From Scatosoma sp045588185 (GTDB taxonomy: Bacteria; Bacillota; Clostridia; Christensenellales; Borkfalkiaceae): a DNA stretch of 5,126 bases. A program made the position numbers and the translations under genes. The stretch covers positions 1 through 5,126 of the forward strand of contig JAZNDR010000095.1 of NCBI GenBank assembly GCA_045588185.1, read 5' to 3'. The notes under the pieces are model-generated. The model had not been told where the DNA came from and ran no database searches. It saw only the letters and a program-made list of their open reading frames with translations. Positions 1-4,924 of the stretch are shown here, piece after piece (the first letter of the stretch is position 1; each line of letters starts with the position of its first letter).

Positions 1-537
1 ACTAATGATAATCAGATTGAAGATGTTTATATTTTTAGGCGCATATTTCCTTGCATTAATGGGAAACAGCATAAAAGGGAAACTGTGAGAGCAAAAGTTA
101 TTGCTTATCAGAATTACACATTTGGGCCTAAAGTTATCGAAGTTGAATATTGTTCAATTTGTAAAAAGTACTTTATATCGACCATTGTATTACGTCAATC
201 TGAAAAAAAATACGGAGTGCTCTTATTTCAAAGGCGCAATCAAGGTTTTAAAAATGAGAAAGAGCATTTTTTTGCACAAGATACAATTTTAAGTCGATGG
301 GGATATATTGCGCAGAGTAATAAGCAAAGCGAGAAACATCGGCGTGCAATACTAGTCTATCTATTAGAGAAACTAAATATTTCTAAGAGTGATATACTAA
401 AGATACTTTCCAGCTTTATAGAGTATCGTGAGAATTGCCATAAGGCGCAAGCGATTTGGCAGGCTGATTATGATTTTGTTGAGCGGTATAATATTTATAA
501 AGAAAGAAAAATTACCGCAAGGCTTTTGGAAAAATAA
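1..537 (+). CDS. Hypothetical protein with a CxxC motif, 5'-truncated by the window edge
   Basis: The frame is open from base 1 to a TAA at 535-537, giving at least 178 residues with no stop, so the gene probably begins outside the window. A GTG at 85 preceded by AAGGG could start a 150-residue form, but the upstream codons also read as plausible protein. Visible are a C-x-x-C pair (residues 51 and 54 of the partial protein, in YCSICKKYF), a beta-like half, and a helical C-terminal half with RWGYIAQ near residue 99 and KAQAIWQADYDFVERY near 148. From memory, this C-terminal pattern (GY-, hydrophobic helices, A-x-x-W-x-x-D-x-x-F-V) resembles an uncharacterised module seen in other Bacillota hypothetical proteins. 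I assign no function. The CxxC could bind metal, but only one clear pair is visible. The stop lies 18 bp before the sugar epimerase start, so the two are probably co-transcribed. Confidence 0.72.
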   Translation, partial: TNDNQIEDVYIFRRIFPCINGKQHKRETVRAKVIAYQNYTFGPKVIEVEYCSICKKYFISTIVLRQSEKKYGVLLFQRRNQGFKNEKEHFFAQDTILSRWGYIAQSNKQSEKHRRAILVYLLEKLNISKSDILKILSSFIEYRENCHKAQAIWQADYDFVERYNIYKERKITARLLEK

Positions 538-555
538 TTGTAAGGAAGCAGGTGT

Positions 556-1746
556 ATGGAAACGAAAATTAGATTGGATTATTCCAACGCAAAATTTAAA
601 GATAACGGCAAGCTGAAATTGCTAATTATCGTGGGTACGCGCCCTGAAATTATCCGCTTGGCGGCGGTGATCAATAAGTGCCGTCAATACTTTGACTGCA
701 TTCTCGCCCACACGGGACAAAATTATGATTATAACTTAAACGGCGTATTCTTCAAGGATTTGAAGCTTGCCGATCCCGAAGTGTATATGGATGCGGTGGG
801 TGACGATCTTGGTGCGACGGTGGGGAATATAATCAACTGCTCGTACAAGCTGATGGCGGCTTGTAAGCCTGATGCGCTTCTTATCCTAGGGGATACGAAT
901 AGCTGCTTGTCGGCTATCCCTGCAAAGCGTTTGCATATTCCCATTTTCCATATGGAAGCGGGGAATAGATGCAAGGACGAGTGTTTGCCCGAAGAAACCA
1001 ACCGCCGTATTGTCGATATTATTTCTGATGTAAATTTGGCATATTCCGAACACGCACGCCGTTATTTGGCGGATTGCGGTTTGCCCAAGGAAAGAACGTA
1101 CGTGACGGGCTCGCCCATGGCGGAGGTTTTACATAATAATCTTGCTGAAATTGAGGCAAGCGACGTGCTTACACGTCTTGGGTTACAACCGAAAAAATAT
1201 ATTTTACTTTCCGCGCATAGAGAAGAAAATATCGACACGGAAAAGAACTTTGTTTCCTTGTTTACGGCAATTAATAAATTGGCAGAGAAATATGATATGC
1301 CTATTTTGTATAGCTGCCATCCGAGAAGCAAAAAGCGTTTGGAAGCAAGCGGATTTAAGCTTGATAAGAGAGTAATTCAAAATCAGCCCTTGGGTTTTCA
1401 TGATTATAACAATTTGCAAATGAATGCGTTTGCGGTGGTATCGGACAGCGGTACGTTACCCGAAGAAAGCTCTTTCTTTACGAGTATCGGTAAGCCTTTC
1501 CCTGCGGTGTGTATTCGTACTTCGACGGAGCGTCCCGAGGCGCTCGACAAGGCTTGTTTTGTGCTTGCAGGTATTGATGAAAAGCATCTTTTGCAGGCAG
1601 TAGAAACGGCGGTGGATTTGACGAATGACGGCAACCATGGTATCCCCGTACCCGATTATGTGGAAGAAAACGTATCGACAAAGGTTGTGAAGATTATCCA
1701 AAGCTATACTGGCGTAGTGGATAAAATGGTTTGGAGAAAGTTCTAA
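556..1746 (+). CDS. fnlC: UDP-sugar C2-epimerase, FnlC/WbjD/CapG subgroup of the non-hydrolysing UDP-GlcNAc 2-epimerase (WecB) family
   Basis: This 396-residue cytoplasmic enzyme inverts C2 of a UDP-2-acetamido sugar. In the characterised FnlC/WbjD/Cap5G subgroup the last step converts UDP-2-acetamido-2,6-dideoxy-L-talose to UDP-N-acetyl-L-fucosamine for capsule or O-antigen. The GT-B fold family motifs run in order: GTRPE (27-31), HTGQNYDY (52-59), GDTNS (112-116), HMEAGNRC (132-139), PEETNR (145-150), TGSPM (184-188), SAHREEN (219-225), HPR (255-257), SDSGT (296-300) and STERPE (323-328). Expected catalytic acids D113, E134 and E147 and H221 are present. HTGQNYDY, GDTNSCLSA, HMEAGNRC and the C-terminal NVSTKVVKIIQSY match Cap5G/WbjD as I remember them better than E. 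coli WecB, so a tool may label it wecB. The start is ATG 556 with AGGAAG 7 nt upstream. About 18 extra residues precede the usual N-terminus. FnlA and FnlB are not in view, so the exact substrate is inferred. Confidence 0.9.
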   Translation: METKIRLDYSNAKFKDNGKLKLLIIVGTRPEIIRLAAVINKCRQYFDCILAHTGQNYDYNLNGVFFKDLKLADPEVYMDAVGDDLGATVGNIINCSYKLMAACKPDALLILGDTNSCLSAIPAKRLHIPIFHMEAGNRCKDECLPEETNRRIVDIISDVNLAYSEHARRYLADCGLPKERTYVTGSPMAEVLHNNLAEIEASDVLTRLGLQPKKYILLSAHREENIDTEKNFVSLFTAINKLAEKYDMPILYSCHPRSKKRLEASGFKLDKRVIQNQPLGFHDYNNLQMNAFAVVSDSGTLPEESSFFTSIGKPFPAVCIRTSTERPEALDKACFVLAGIDEKHLLQAVETAVDLTNDGNHGIPVPDYVEENVSTKVVKIIQSYTGVVDKMVWRKF

Positions 1747-1772
1747 AAAATCAATTTGACGGGGGCAGGTAC

Positions 1773-2948
1773 GTGACGAATACGGAAAAATTCTTTGTTG
1801 AGTGTGTAAAAAGGGGGATTAAGGACGAGAAAATTGACATCATTCCCGACGAGCTTGACTATAAACAATTTTATAATCTTTGCGCGTCGCATTCGATGAG
1901 CGTCGTCGTATTCAAAGCGCTTGAAAAGGTGAAGGACAAACTCCTGCCGCAGTTTTTGACTGCCTTAGAGCGTTCCGTGCATCGTCACGTAATGTTGGAC
2001 GTACAAAGCGAGTACGATATCAACACGCTGTTGACGGCTTTTGAAGAACACGGGTTGAAGTATATGCCACTCAAAGGTTATCACTTGAAAAAGCTGTATC
2101 CTTCGACGGATATGCGCTATGCATCCGATTGTGACGTGCTTATCGACGTAGATCAGTTAAAGGAAGTGCGTGCGCTTGTGGACGAGCTTGGGCTTGCGAC
2201 GAAACGCCATGACGAACATCACGATATTGTGTATTACCCTGCGACGAAAACGATTTTTGAATTGCATAAAACGATTTTCGTTGGACCGCTTGAAAAGTAT
2301 TTTGGCGTAGAGAATAAAGGCTTTGACGGTGCGCACGTAAAAGAGGGGTATCAATACTTTTACGAGATGGACCGTGAGCGGTTTTATATTTCCTTGCTTG
2401 GTCATTCGGCGTATCATTTTGCGGAAAGCGCAGGGGTGGGGATTCGTCATTTGACGGATATTTATCTGTATAGAAAGGCGTACAATCTCAACGAAGAATA
2501 TTTAAACGCTGAGCTGGAAAAATGTGGCTTAAGACAATTCAAAGAAGAATTTGAAAAGGTGTCTGCGTATTTCTTTGAAGAGGCGGAAGCAGGCGAGTTT
2601 ACGAAAAAGTTTGCAAAGCATATTTTGGAATCGTCTTTGTCTGCTTATTCGGAGTTGAAATCAGCGTCGGACGTTGCGGCGAACGCAAGTGAAGCGGACG
2701 ATAAGAAAGCAAAAAGAAAGTCGGTTTGGAGAAAGATTTTCTTGCCGAAAGAACAAATGAAATTCCTTTCCCCTGTTTTGAAAAAGCATATTTGGCTGTT
2801 GCCGATTTTTCACGTTGTTCGTTGGGTGCAGGTGCTGTTTACTCGTCCAAAGGCGATTGGTCAGTTGAAGAAAATGAACGATGTAGAAGAAAATGACTTG
2901 GCGTATATGAAAGAAATTCGTAGCGGTTTGGGCATCAATCATTTGTAA
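1773..2948 (+). CDS. Nucleotidyltransferase family protein (NTP_transf_5-like)
   Basis: This is a 391-residue predicted soluble protein. The diagnostic block is LKG (residues 100-102), then KLYPSTDMRYASDCDVLID (106-124). It matches the NTP_transf_5 pattern of LKG, YP, R and a S-D-x-D-hydrophobic-hydrophobic metal-binding pair (D119, D121). ELHK (163-166) and GIRHLTDIYLY (223-233) fit the later strands and helices of the family. A Lys/Ala/Glu-rich linker (about 297-318) precedes a hydrophobic stretch, IWLLPIFHVVRWVQVLF (340-356), which is also usual at the C-terminus of this family and may be amphipathic rather than transmembrane. The family has no settled substrate and is often found among capsule, exopolysaccharide and peptide-modification genes. 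I chose GTG 1773 because GGGGGCAGG lies 3-11 nt upstream. An in-frame TTG at 1731 would overlap the epimerase without a ribosome binding site. The gap to the epimerase is 26 bp, consistent with one operon. Confidence 0.82.
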   Translation: MTNTEKFFVECVKRGIKDEKIDIIPDELDYKQFYNLCASHSMSVVVFKALEKVKDKLLPQFLTALERSVHRHVMLDVQSEYDINTLLTAFEEHGLKYMPLKGYHLKKLYPSTDMRYASDCDVLIDVDQLKEVRALVDELGLATKRHDEHHDIVYYPATKTIFELHKTIFVGPLEKYFGVENKGFDGAHVKEGYQYFYEMDRERFYISLLGHSAYHFAESAGVGIRHLTDIYLYRKAYNLNEEYLNAELEKCGLRQFKEEFEKVSAYFFEEAEAGEFTKKFAKHILESSLSAYSELKSASDVAANASEADDKKAKRKSVWRKIFLPKEQMKFLSPVLKKHIWLLPIFHVVRWVQVLFTRPKAIGQLKKMNDVEENDLAYMKEIRSGLGINHL

Positions 2949-2996
2949 GTTTAAATAAATGTTTCAAAAAAATTAAAAAAACATACAAACAAATGT

Positions 2997-3025
2997 TTGG
3001 TTTTTGTTAAAAAAGGGTATATAAT
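2997..3025 (+). promoter_or_regulatory. Sigma-A-type promoter for the downstream small RNA
   Basis: A perfect -10 TATAAT (3020-3025) sits 17 bp from a weak -35 TTGGTT (2997-3002), in an A/T-rich upstream context. The predicted start is near 3032. No open reading frame of useful size lies between it and the terminator at 3169-3213, so its product is probably an RNA. Confidence 0.6.
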
Positions 3026-3031
3026 AGATGT

Positions 3032-3213
3032 ACGCTAAGAAATTAGCGGCAGTTTACAACTGAATAGAAAATACGTTAAACAGGTCTGGCGGAGATGAAG
3101 TATCCGCAGCGGTGACGATCCCTGATTAGATTGGTATAGTTTTGATATTGGCTTAAAAAATATCCCGTGGCGCACTACGAATAACTTTATGTTACTCGGA
3201 GTGCGTCTTTTTT
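3032..3213 (+). ncRNA. Candidate structured small RNA or orphan leader, family unknown
   Basis: About 180 nt lie between a promoter (-10 at 3020-3025) and a strong intrinsic terminator, with no coding capacity. Local helices are visible. GCTAA/TTAGC closes a GAAA loop (3034-3047). CAGTT/AACTG forms a short hairpin (3050-3062). GCGGA/TCCGC encloses 9 nt (about 3089-3107), nested within a CAGG/CCTG pairing. GATATT/AATATC closes a loop near 3144-3164. I compared it by eye with the main riboswitch, T-box, 6S, tmRNA and SRP RNA consensus motifs and found no convincing match. It could be a trans-acting sRNA, or a cis leader whose terminator precedes a gene that the neighbouring element has displaced. 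The 5' end is inferred from the promoter. Confidence 0.45.
3169..3213 (+). terminator. Strong intrinsic terminator ending the small RNA
   Basis: A long hairpin pairs GGCGCACT...ATAAC with GTTAC...AGTGCGTC: 17 positions with two mismatches and one G-T pair, and a 5-nt loop at 3186-3190. It is followed by six T residues at 3208-3213. It separates the RNA unit from the rep-containing region. Confidence 0.8.
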
Positions 3214-3228
3214 ATTCTCAGAATTTAG

Positions 3229-3247
3229 TTAGGATAAAAATTTTATA
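3229..3247 (+). repeat. Direct repeat copy 1, TTAGGATAA...TTTTATA
   Basis: TTAGGATAA, three A residues, then TTTTATA. A second copy at 3621-3643 is identical except for a 4-nt longer A-rich middle. The two copies lie 392 bp apart and bracket the non-coding region upstream of the replication genes. They could be remnants of an attachment site, binding sites, or chance similarity in AT-rich DNA. Confidence 0.45.
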
Positions 3248-3300
3248 AAAATTCGCTCAAAAAAAACGACCAAACGTAAAAAATTCCAGGCAAACCATAA

Positions 3301-3354
3301 TGAAGGGGTATAAAAATTGCCCGAAAAGTGCGAAATTTTCTCTACTTAAATAGT
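3301..3354 (+). repeat. Imperfect repeated block, copy 1
   Basis: The order is TGAAGGGGTATAAAA (3301-3315), a GAAAAGTGCGAAA segment (3323-3335) and TCTACTTAAATAGT (3341-3354). The same order recurs in copy 2 with TGAAGGGGGCATAAAA (3423-3438), an AAAAAGCGAAAAA segment, and TCTACTTATATGGTAGA (3485-3501). The inner spacing differs between copies. It may be a repeated regulatory or replication block. It is weak because the surrounding DNA is of low complexity. Confidence 0.3.
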
Positions 3355-3391
3355 GGATAATGAAAGTTCAGTGAAATTTCATAAAAACACC

Positions 3392-3422
3392 CTGACAAAT
3401 GACCATTTTCGTGGCTTATAAG
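3392..3422 (+). promoter_or_regulatory. Weak candidate promoter
   Basis: CTGACA (3392-3397, five of six -35 positions) and TATAAG (3417-3422, five of six -10 positions) are separated by 19 bp, which is longer than optimal. It would read toward the replication genes. It is much less convincing than the promoter at 3544-3572. Confidence 0.2.
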
Positions 3423-3523
3423 TGAAGGGGGCATAAAAGCAGACAAAAAATTTTAAAAAGATGAAACAAAAAAGCGAAAAAGGTTCTACTTATATGGTAG
3501 AGGGTACGAATACGCCAAAAAAT

Positions 3524-3548
3524 GTCTACGACAAAATCTGTCGTAGAC
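3524..3548. promoter_or_regulatory. Perfect 10-bp inverted repeat overlapping the promoter: operator, minus-strand terminator or origin hairpin
   Basis: GTCTACGACA and TGTCGTAGAC flank a 5-nt centre, with all ten pairs perfect. The right arm contains the -35 element of the downstream extended -10 promoter, so a dimeric repressor bound here would block transcription of the replication genes. A run of six A residues at 3517-3522 means that, read on the minus strand, the hairpin is followed almost directly by six T residues, so it could also terminate an antisense transcript. A third reading is a structural hairpin beside the GACTTGTTATA sequence at 3560-3570. The inverted repeat itself is certain; its role is not. 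Confidence 0.6.
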
Positions 3549-3572
3549 GGCTTAAAAAAGACTTGTTATAAT
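3544..3572 (+). promoter_or_regulatory. Extended -10 promoter for the replication genes
   Basis: The -10 TATAAT (3567-3572) is perfect and carries the extended TGn motif directly upstream (TGT at 3564-3566). The -35 TAGACG (3544-3549) matches four of six positions at the optimal 17-bp spacing. It lies about 90 bp before the first gene of the module and is the best promoter in this region. Its overlap with the inverted repeat suggests repression. Confidence 0.55.
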
Positions 3573-3590
3573 TATTTCGGTTCTAAAACG

Positions 3591-3613
3591 CAAGTCGGCG
3601 CGTCCAAGTCGGC
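3591..3613 (+). repeat. Two direct copies of CAAGTCGGC
   Basis: CAAGTCGGC occurs at 3591-3599 and 3605-3613, a 14-bp period, in the leader between the promoter and the first gene. It could be a short iteron pair or part of the mRNA leader. Only two copies are visible. Confidence 0.35.
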
Positions 3614-3620
3614 AAAGCGT

Positions 3621-3643
3621 TTAGGATAATAAAAAATTTTATA
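3621..3643 (+). repeat. Direct repeat copy 2, TTAGGATAA...TTTTATA
   Basis: This is the second copy of the element at 3229-3247, with a 7-nt instead of 3-nt A-rich middle. It lies immediately before the ribosome binding site of the first replication-module gene. Confidence 0.45.
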
Positions 3644-3661
3644 TAAGGAGGTACGCGGAGA

Positions 3662-4066
3662 ATGTACTATAATCAAAGTTTCGATGAAATGCCAGAAGAT
3701 ATGCTTCTTCACGGCAAGCTAATCAACGACGGTGGGCATAATCTGTTCCAAAGAGATCCCCCGACGTCATTCAGGAAAAAACGCAGAAGAAAGTACGTTG
3801 ACAAAGAAGTCGAAGTGGACGATTCGGTCTTTGAAAACGCAAAACAGGTGGTCGCGCCAAAGGAGGTGAAAAAGGATGAAATAGAAGAAAGCGAGCATCC
3901 ACCAAGCGATGAAAACATCACGGAAAATCCGCCAGAATCCGTAAAAAATCAAGCGGTTGAGGAAGAATCCATCACTCCTCAAAATTCGCAGGACAAGCCC
4001 AATAAAACGCATAAAATGCCATTAAGAAAACTCTTTGATGAGTTATACGATACATGGGAGCCTTAA
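3662..4066 (+). CDS. Hypothetical charged, probably disordered protein encoded just upstream of rep
   Basis: A 134-residue protein that I do not recognise. The start ATG 3662 is set by a strong TAAGGAGG ten bases upstream. It has three visible parts. The N-terminal 35 residues are ordered-looking (MYYNQSFDEMPEDMLLHG, then HNLFQRDPP). A basic patch, RKKRRRK (38-44), follows. A long Glu/Lys/Pro/Ser/Asn-rich tract (about 45-115) lacks hydrophobic residues and is likely disordered. The C-terminal PLRKLFDELYDTWEP looks like a short conserved helix or peptide ligand. It has no signal peptide or membrane segment. Its 3' end overlaps the rep start by 29 bp, so translation is probably coupled. Its place suggests a replication accessory, a copy-control factor or a scaffold-like protein of an ssDNA phage relative, but sequence alone does not decide. 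Confidence 0.75.
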   Translation: MYYNQSFDEMPEDMLLHGKLINDGGHNLFQRDPPTSFRKKRRRKYVDKEVEVDDSVFENAKQVVAPKEVKKDEIEESEHPPSDENITENPPESVKNQAVEEESITPQNSQDKPNKTHKMPLRKLFDELYDTWEP

Positions 4067-4796
4067 ATGGAAAACACGGCGAAATATGCTAATCAGTGCA
4101 TTAAAACCCTATTTTGGAAACGACTACAAAAAGACGGTAGCTTTTGTGGCTTCGAATTTGGATAGGCGTAGGCATAATACGGGAAGTAGATTTCGTCGGG
4201 CGCGCGATAAATGTAATTTGAATCGTTTTAACTATTTCGTGACGTTCACGTACAGCGACGCGAAAATGGATAGAGAAACGTTCAAGAAAAAGTTGCGCGC
4301 GTACTTGAAAAATAAAGTAAATCGCTCGGGGTGGAAATACTACGGCGTATGGGAAGGTTGGGACGGTAAAAAGCGTTTACACTTCCATGCGTTGATGTAC
4401 ATACCAGATGGAACGATGCCGGGGGAATTAGTAAAAGAACGGCGATATAATACGAATGAGAAAAGAATGAAAGAGACGATAGGAAATACGGAATTTAATG
4501 AAAAGTTTGGAAGATCTGACGTAAGTGAAATCATAGAGCCAATGAAAAAGCAGGCGTATCAATACGTTTTGAAATATTTAAATAAAGGCGGAAAAGCGAT
4601 GGTATCGAAAAATTGCCCTGAGTACATATCAGGCTGGGTAAAAAGGGGAGAATTGTTTTGTGAGATGGAAAAGAGAGAAAATCGGTATATAACAGATCCT
4701 GACGTAAACATTATAGTAGACGGAACGGGCGAAGTTGTGACGGTAAATGAACGAAAACCGCAGGAAGCGCTGCGCAAAATCCAAAACTGCGGATGA
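4038..4796 (+). CDS. rep: Rolling-circle replication initiator (Rep), HUH endonuclease, two-tyrosine microvirus VP4 / phage gpA-like
   Basis: This protein of 252 residues is predicted to nick one strand at the origin, stay covalently bound through tyrosine and start rolling-circle replication. The three HUH-family motifs are in order. Motif I is YFVTFTYSD (66-74). Motif II is RLHFHALMYIP (113-123), with metal-binding H115 and H117. Motif III is YVLKYLNKG (176-184), with candidate nucleophiles Y176 and Y180 spaced Y-x-x-K-Y, as in the phiX174 gpA / microvirus VP4 two-tyrosine class. YYGVWEG (101-107) before motif II also fits phage Reps. The N-terminus is Arg-rich. No helicase domain is present, so it would rely on a host helicase. 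The start is uncertain. ATG 4038 overlaps the upstream gene and has only weak AAGAAA. ATG 4086 is an alternative that keeps all motifs. The C-terminal 40 residues are unassigned. Microvirus, inovirus-like or plasmid origin cannot be separated from Rep alone. Confidence 0.88.
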   Translation: MSYTIHGSLKWKTRRNMLISALKPYFGNDYKKTVAFVASNLDRRRHNTGSRFRRARDKCNLNRFNYFVTFTYSDAKMDRETFKKKLRAYLKNKVNRSGWKYYGVWEGWDGKKRLHFHALMYIPDGTMPGELVKERRYNTNEKRMKETIGNTEFNEKFGRSDVSEIIEPMKKQAYQYVLKYLNKGGKAMVSKNCPEYISGWVKRGELFCEMEKRENRYITDPDVNIIVDGTGEVVTVNERKPQEALRKIQNCG

Positions 4797-4828
4797 TAAT
4801 CACAGATTGTTATTATTGAAAAGAAAAA

Positions 4829-4888
4829 GGCAAAAAAATAACGCGTTGATTCGCCAAGCGGGTCAGCGGCGAACAACGCGTTTTTGCC
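4829..4888. terminator. GC-rich bidirectional intrinsic terminator after rep
   Basis: The outer stem is AACGCGTTG (4840-4848) with CAACGCGTT (4874-4882). After one bulged A it continues with TTCGCC (4850-4855) and GGCGAA (4868-4873), around a 12-nt loop. The A-tract of GGCAAAAA on the left and the T-tract of TTTTTGCC on the right (4881-4888) give a U-run on both strands. It begins 33 bp after the rep stop. It could also take part in origin structure, since a second, larger inverted repeat follows 36 bp later. Confidence 0.75.
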
Positions 4889-4924
4889 GTTTTCAATCGG
4901 TTTGTTTGTCGGTCAAGTTGGGTT

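Larger units (their letters stand above)
3214..3661. other. Non-coding AT-rich region upstream of the replication genes
   Basis: No convincing reading frame on either strand. The stretch holds a split direct repeat at its two ends (3229-3247 and 3621-3643), an imperfectly repeated block (3301-3354 and 3423-3501), a perfect inverted repeat (3524-3548), an extended -10 promoter (3544-3572), a 9-bp direct repeat (3591-3599 and 3605-3613), and the ribosome binding site of the next gene (TAAGGAGG at 3644-3651). This density of repeats is typical of a control or origin region of a small replicon. The left border of the element probably falls inside it. Confidence 0.6.

Noticed and set aside
729..1701. 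Several minus-strand open frames inside the epimerase gene
   Set aside because: They are shadows of a strongly conserved plus-strand gene and have no ribosome binding sites or family-like sequence.
556..1746. Plain housekeeping WecB (UDP-GlcNAc to UDP-ManNAc)
   Set aside because: The signature segments HTGQNYDY, GDTNSCLSA, HMEAGNRC and STERPE fit the FnlC/WbjD/CapG subgroup better. The WecB activity remains possible but is less likely.
1731..2948. TTG 1731 as start of the nucleotidyltransferase
   Set aside because: It has no ribosome binding site and overlaps the epimerase, whereas GTG 1773 has GGGGGCAGG at suitable spacing and begins just before the first family-like helix.
2951..2998. Terminator for the polysaccharide operon
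   Set aside because: Only a 6-bp AAACAT/ATGTTT pairing and a repeated AAATGTTT are visible, without a GC stem or a clean T-tract, so no terminator is claimed.
3079..3125. Possible SRP RNA core, from CAGGTC on the left and GCAGCGGT on the right
   Set aside because: The apical part is a 5-bp stem with a 9-nt loop instead of the short GNRA-capped stem, and the outer helices do not pair as in SRP RNA. The resemblance is too short to support the call.
3032..3213. Riboswitch, T-box or 6S RNA assignment
   Set aside because: No diagnostic conserved strings were found for the common classes (for example SAM, TPP, FMN, cobalamin, purine, c-di-GMP or T-box). The ends do not pair as in 6S RNA, and no regulated gene follows.
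3221..3250. A dif site as integration point
   Set aside because: TTAGGATAA shares a few positions with the XerD arm, but no full 28-bp dif with two inverted arms and a 6-bp centre is present, and no matching right end is visible.
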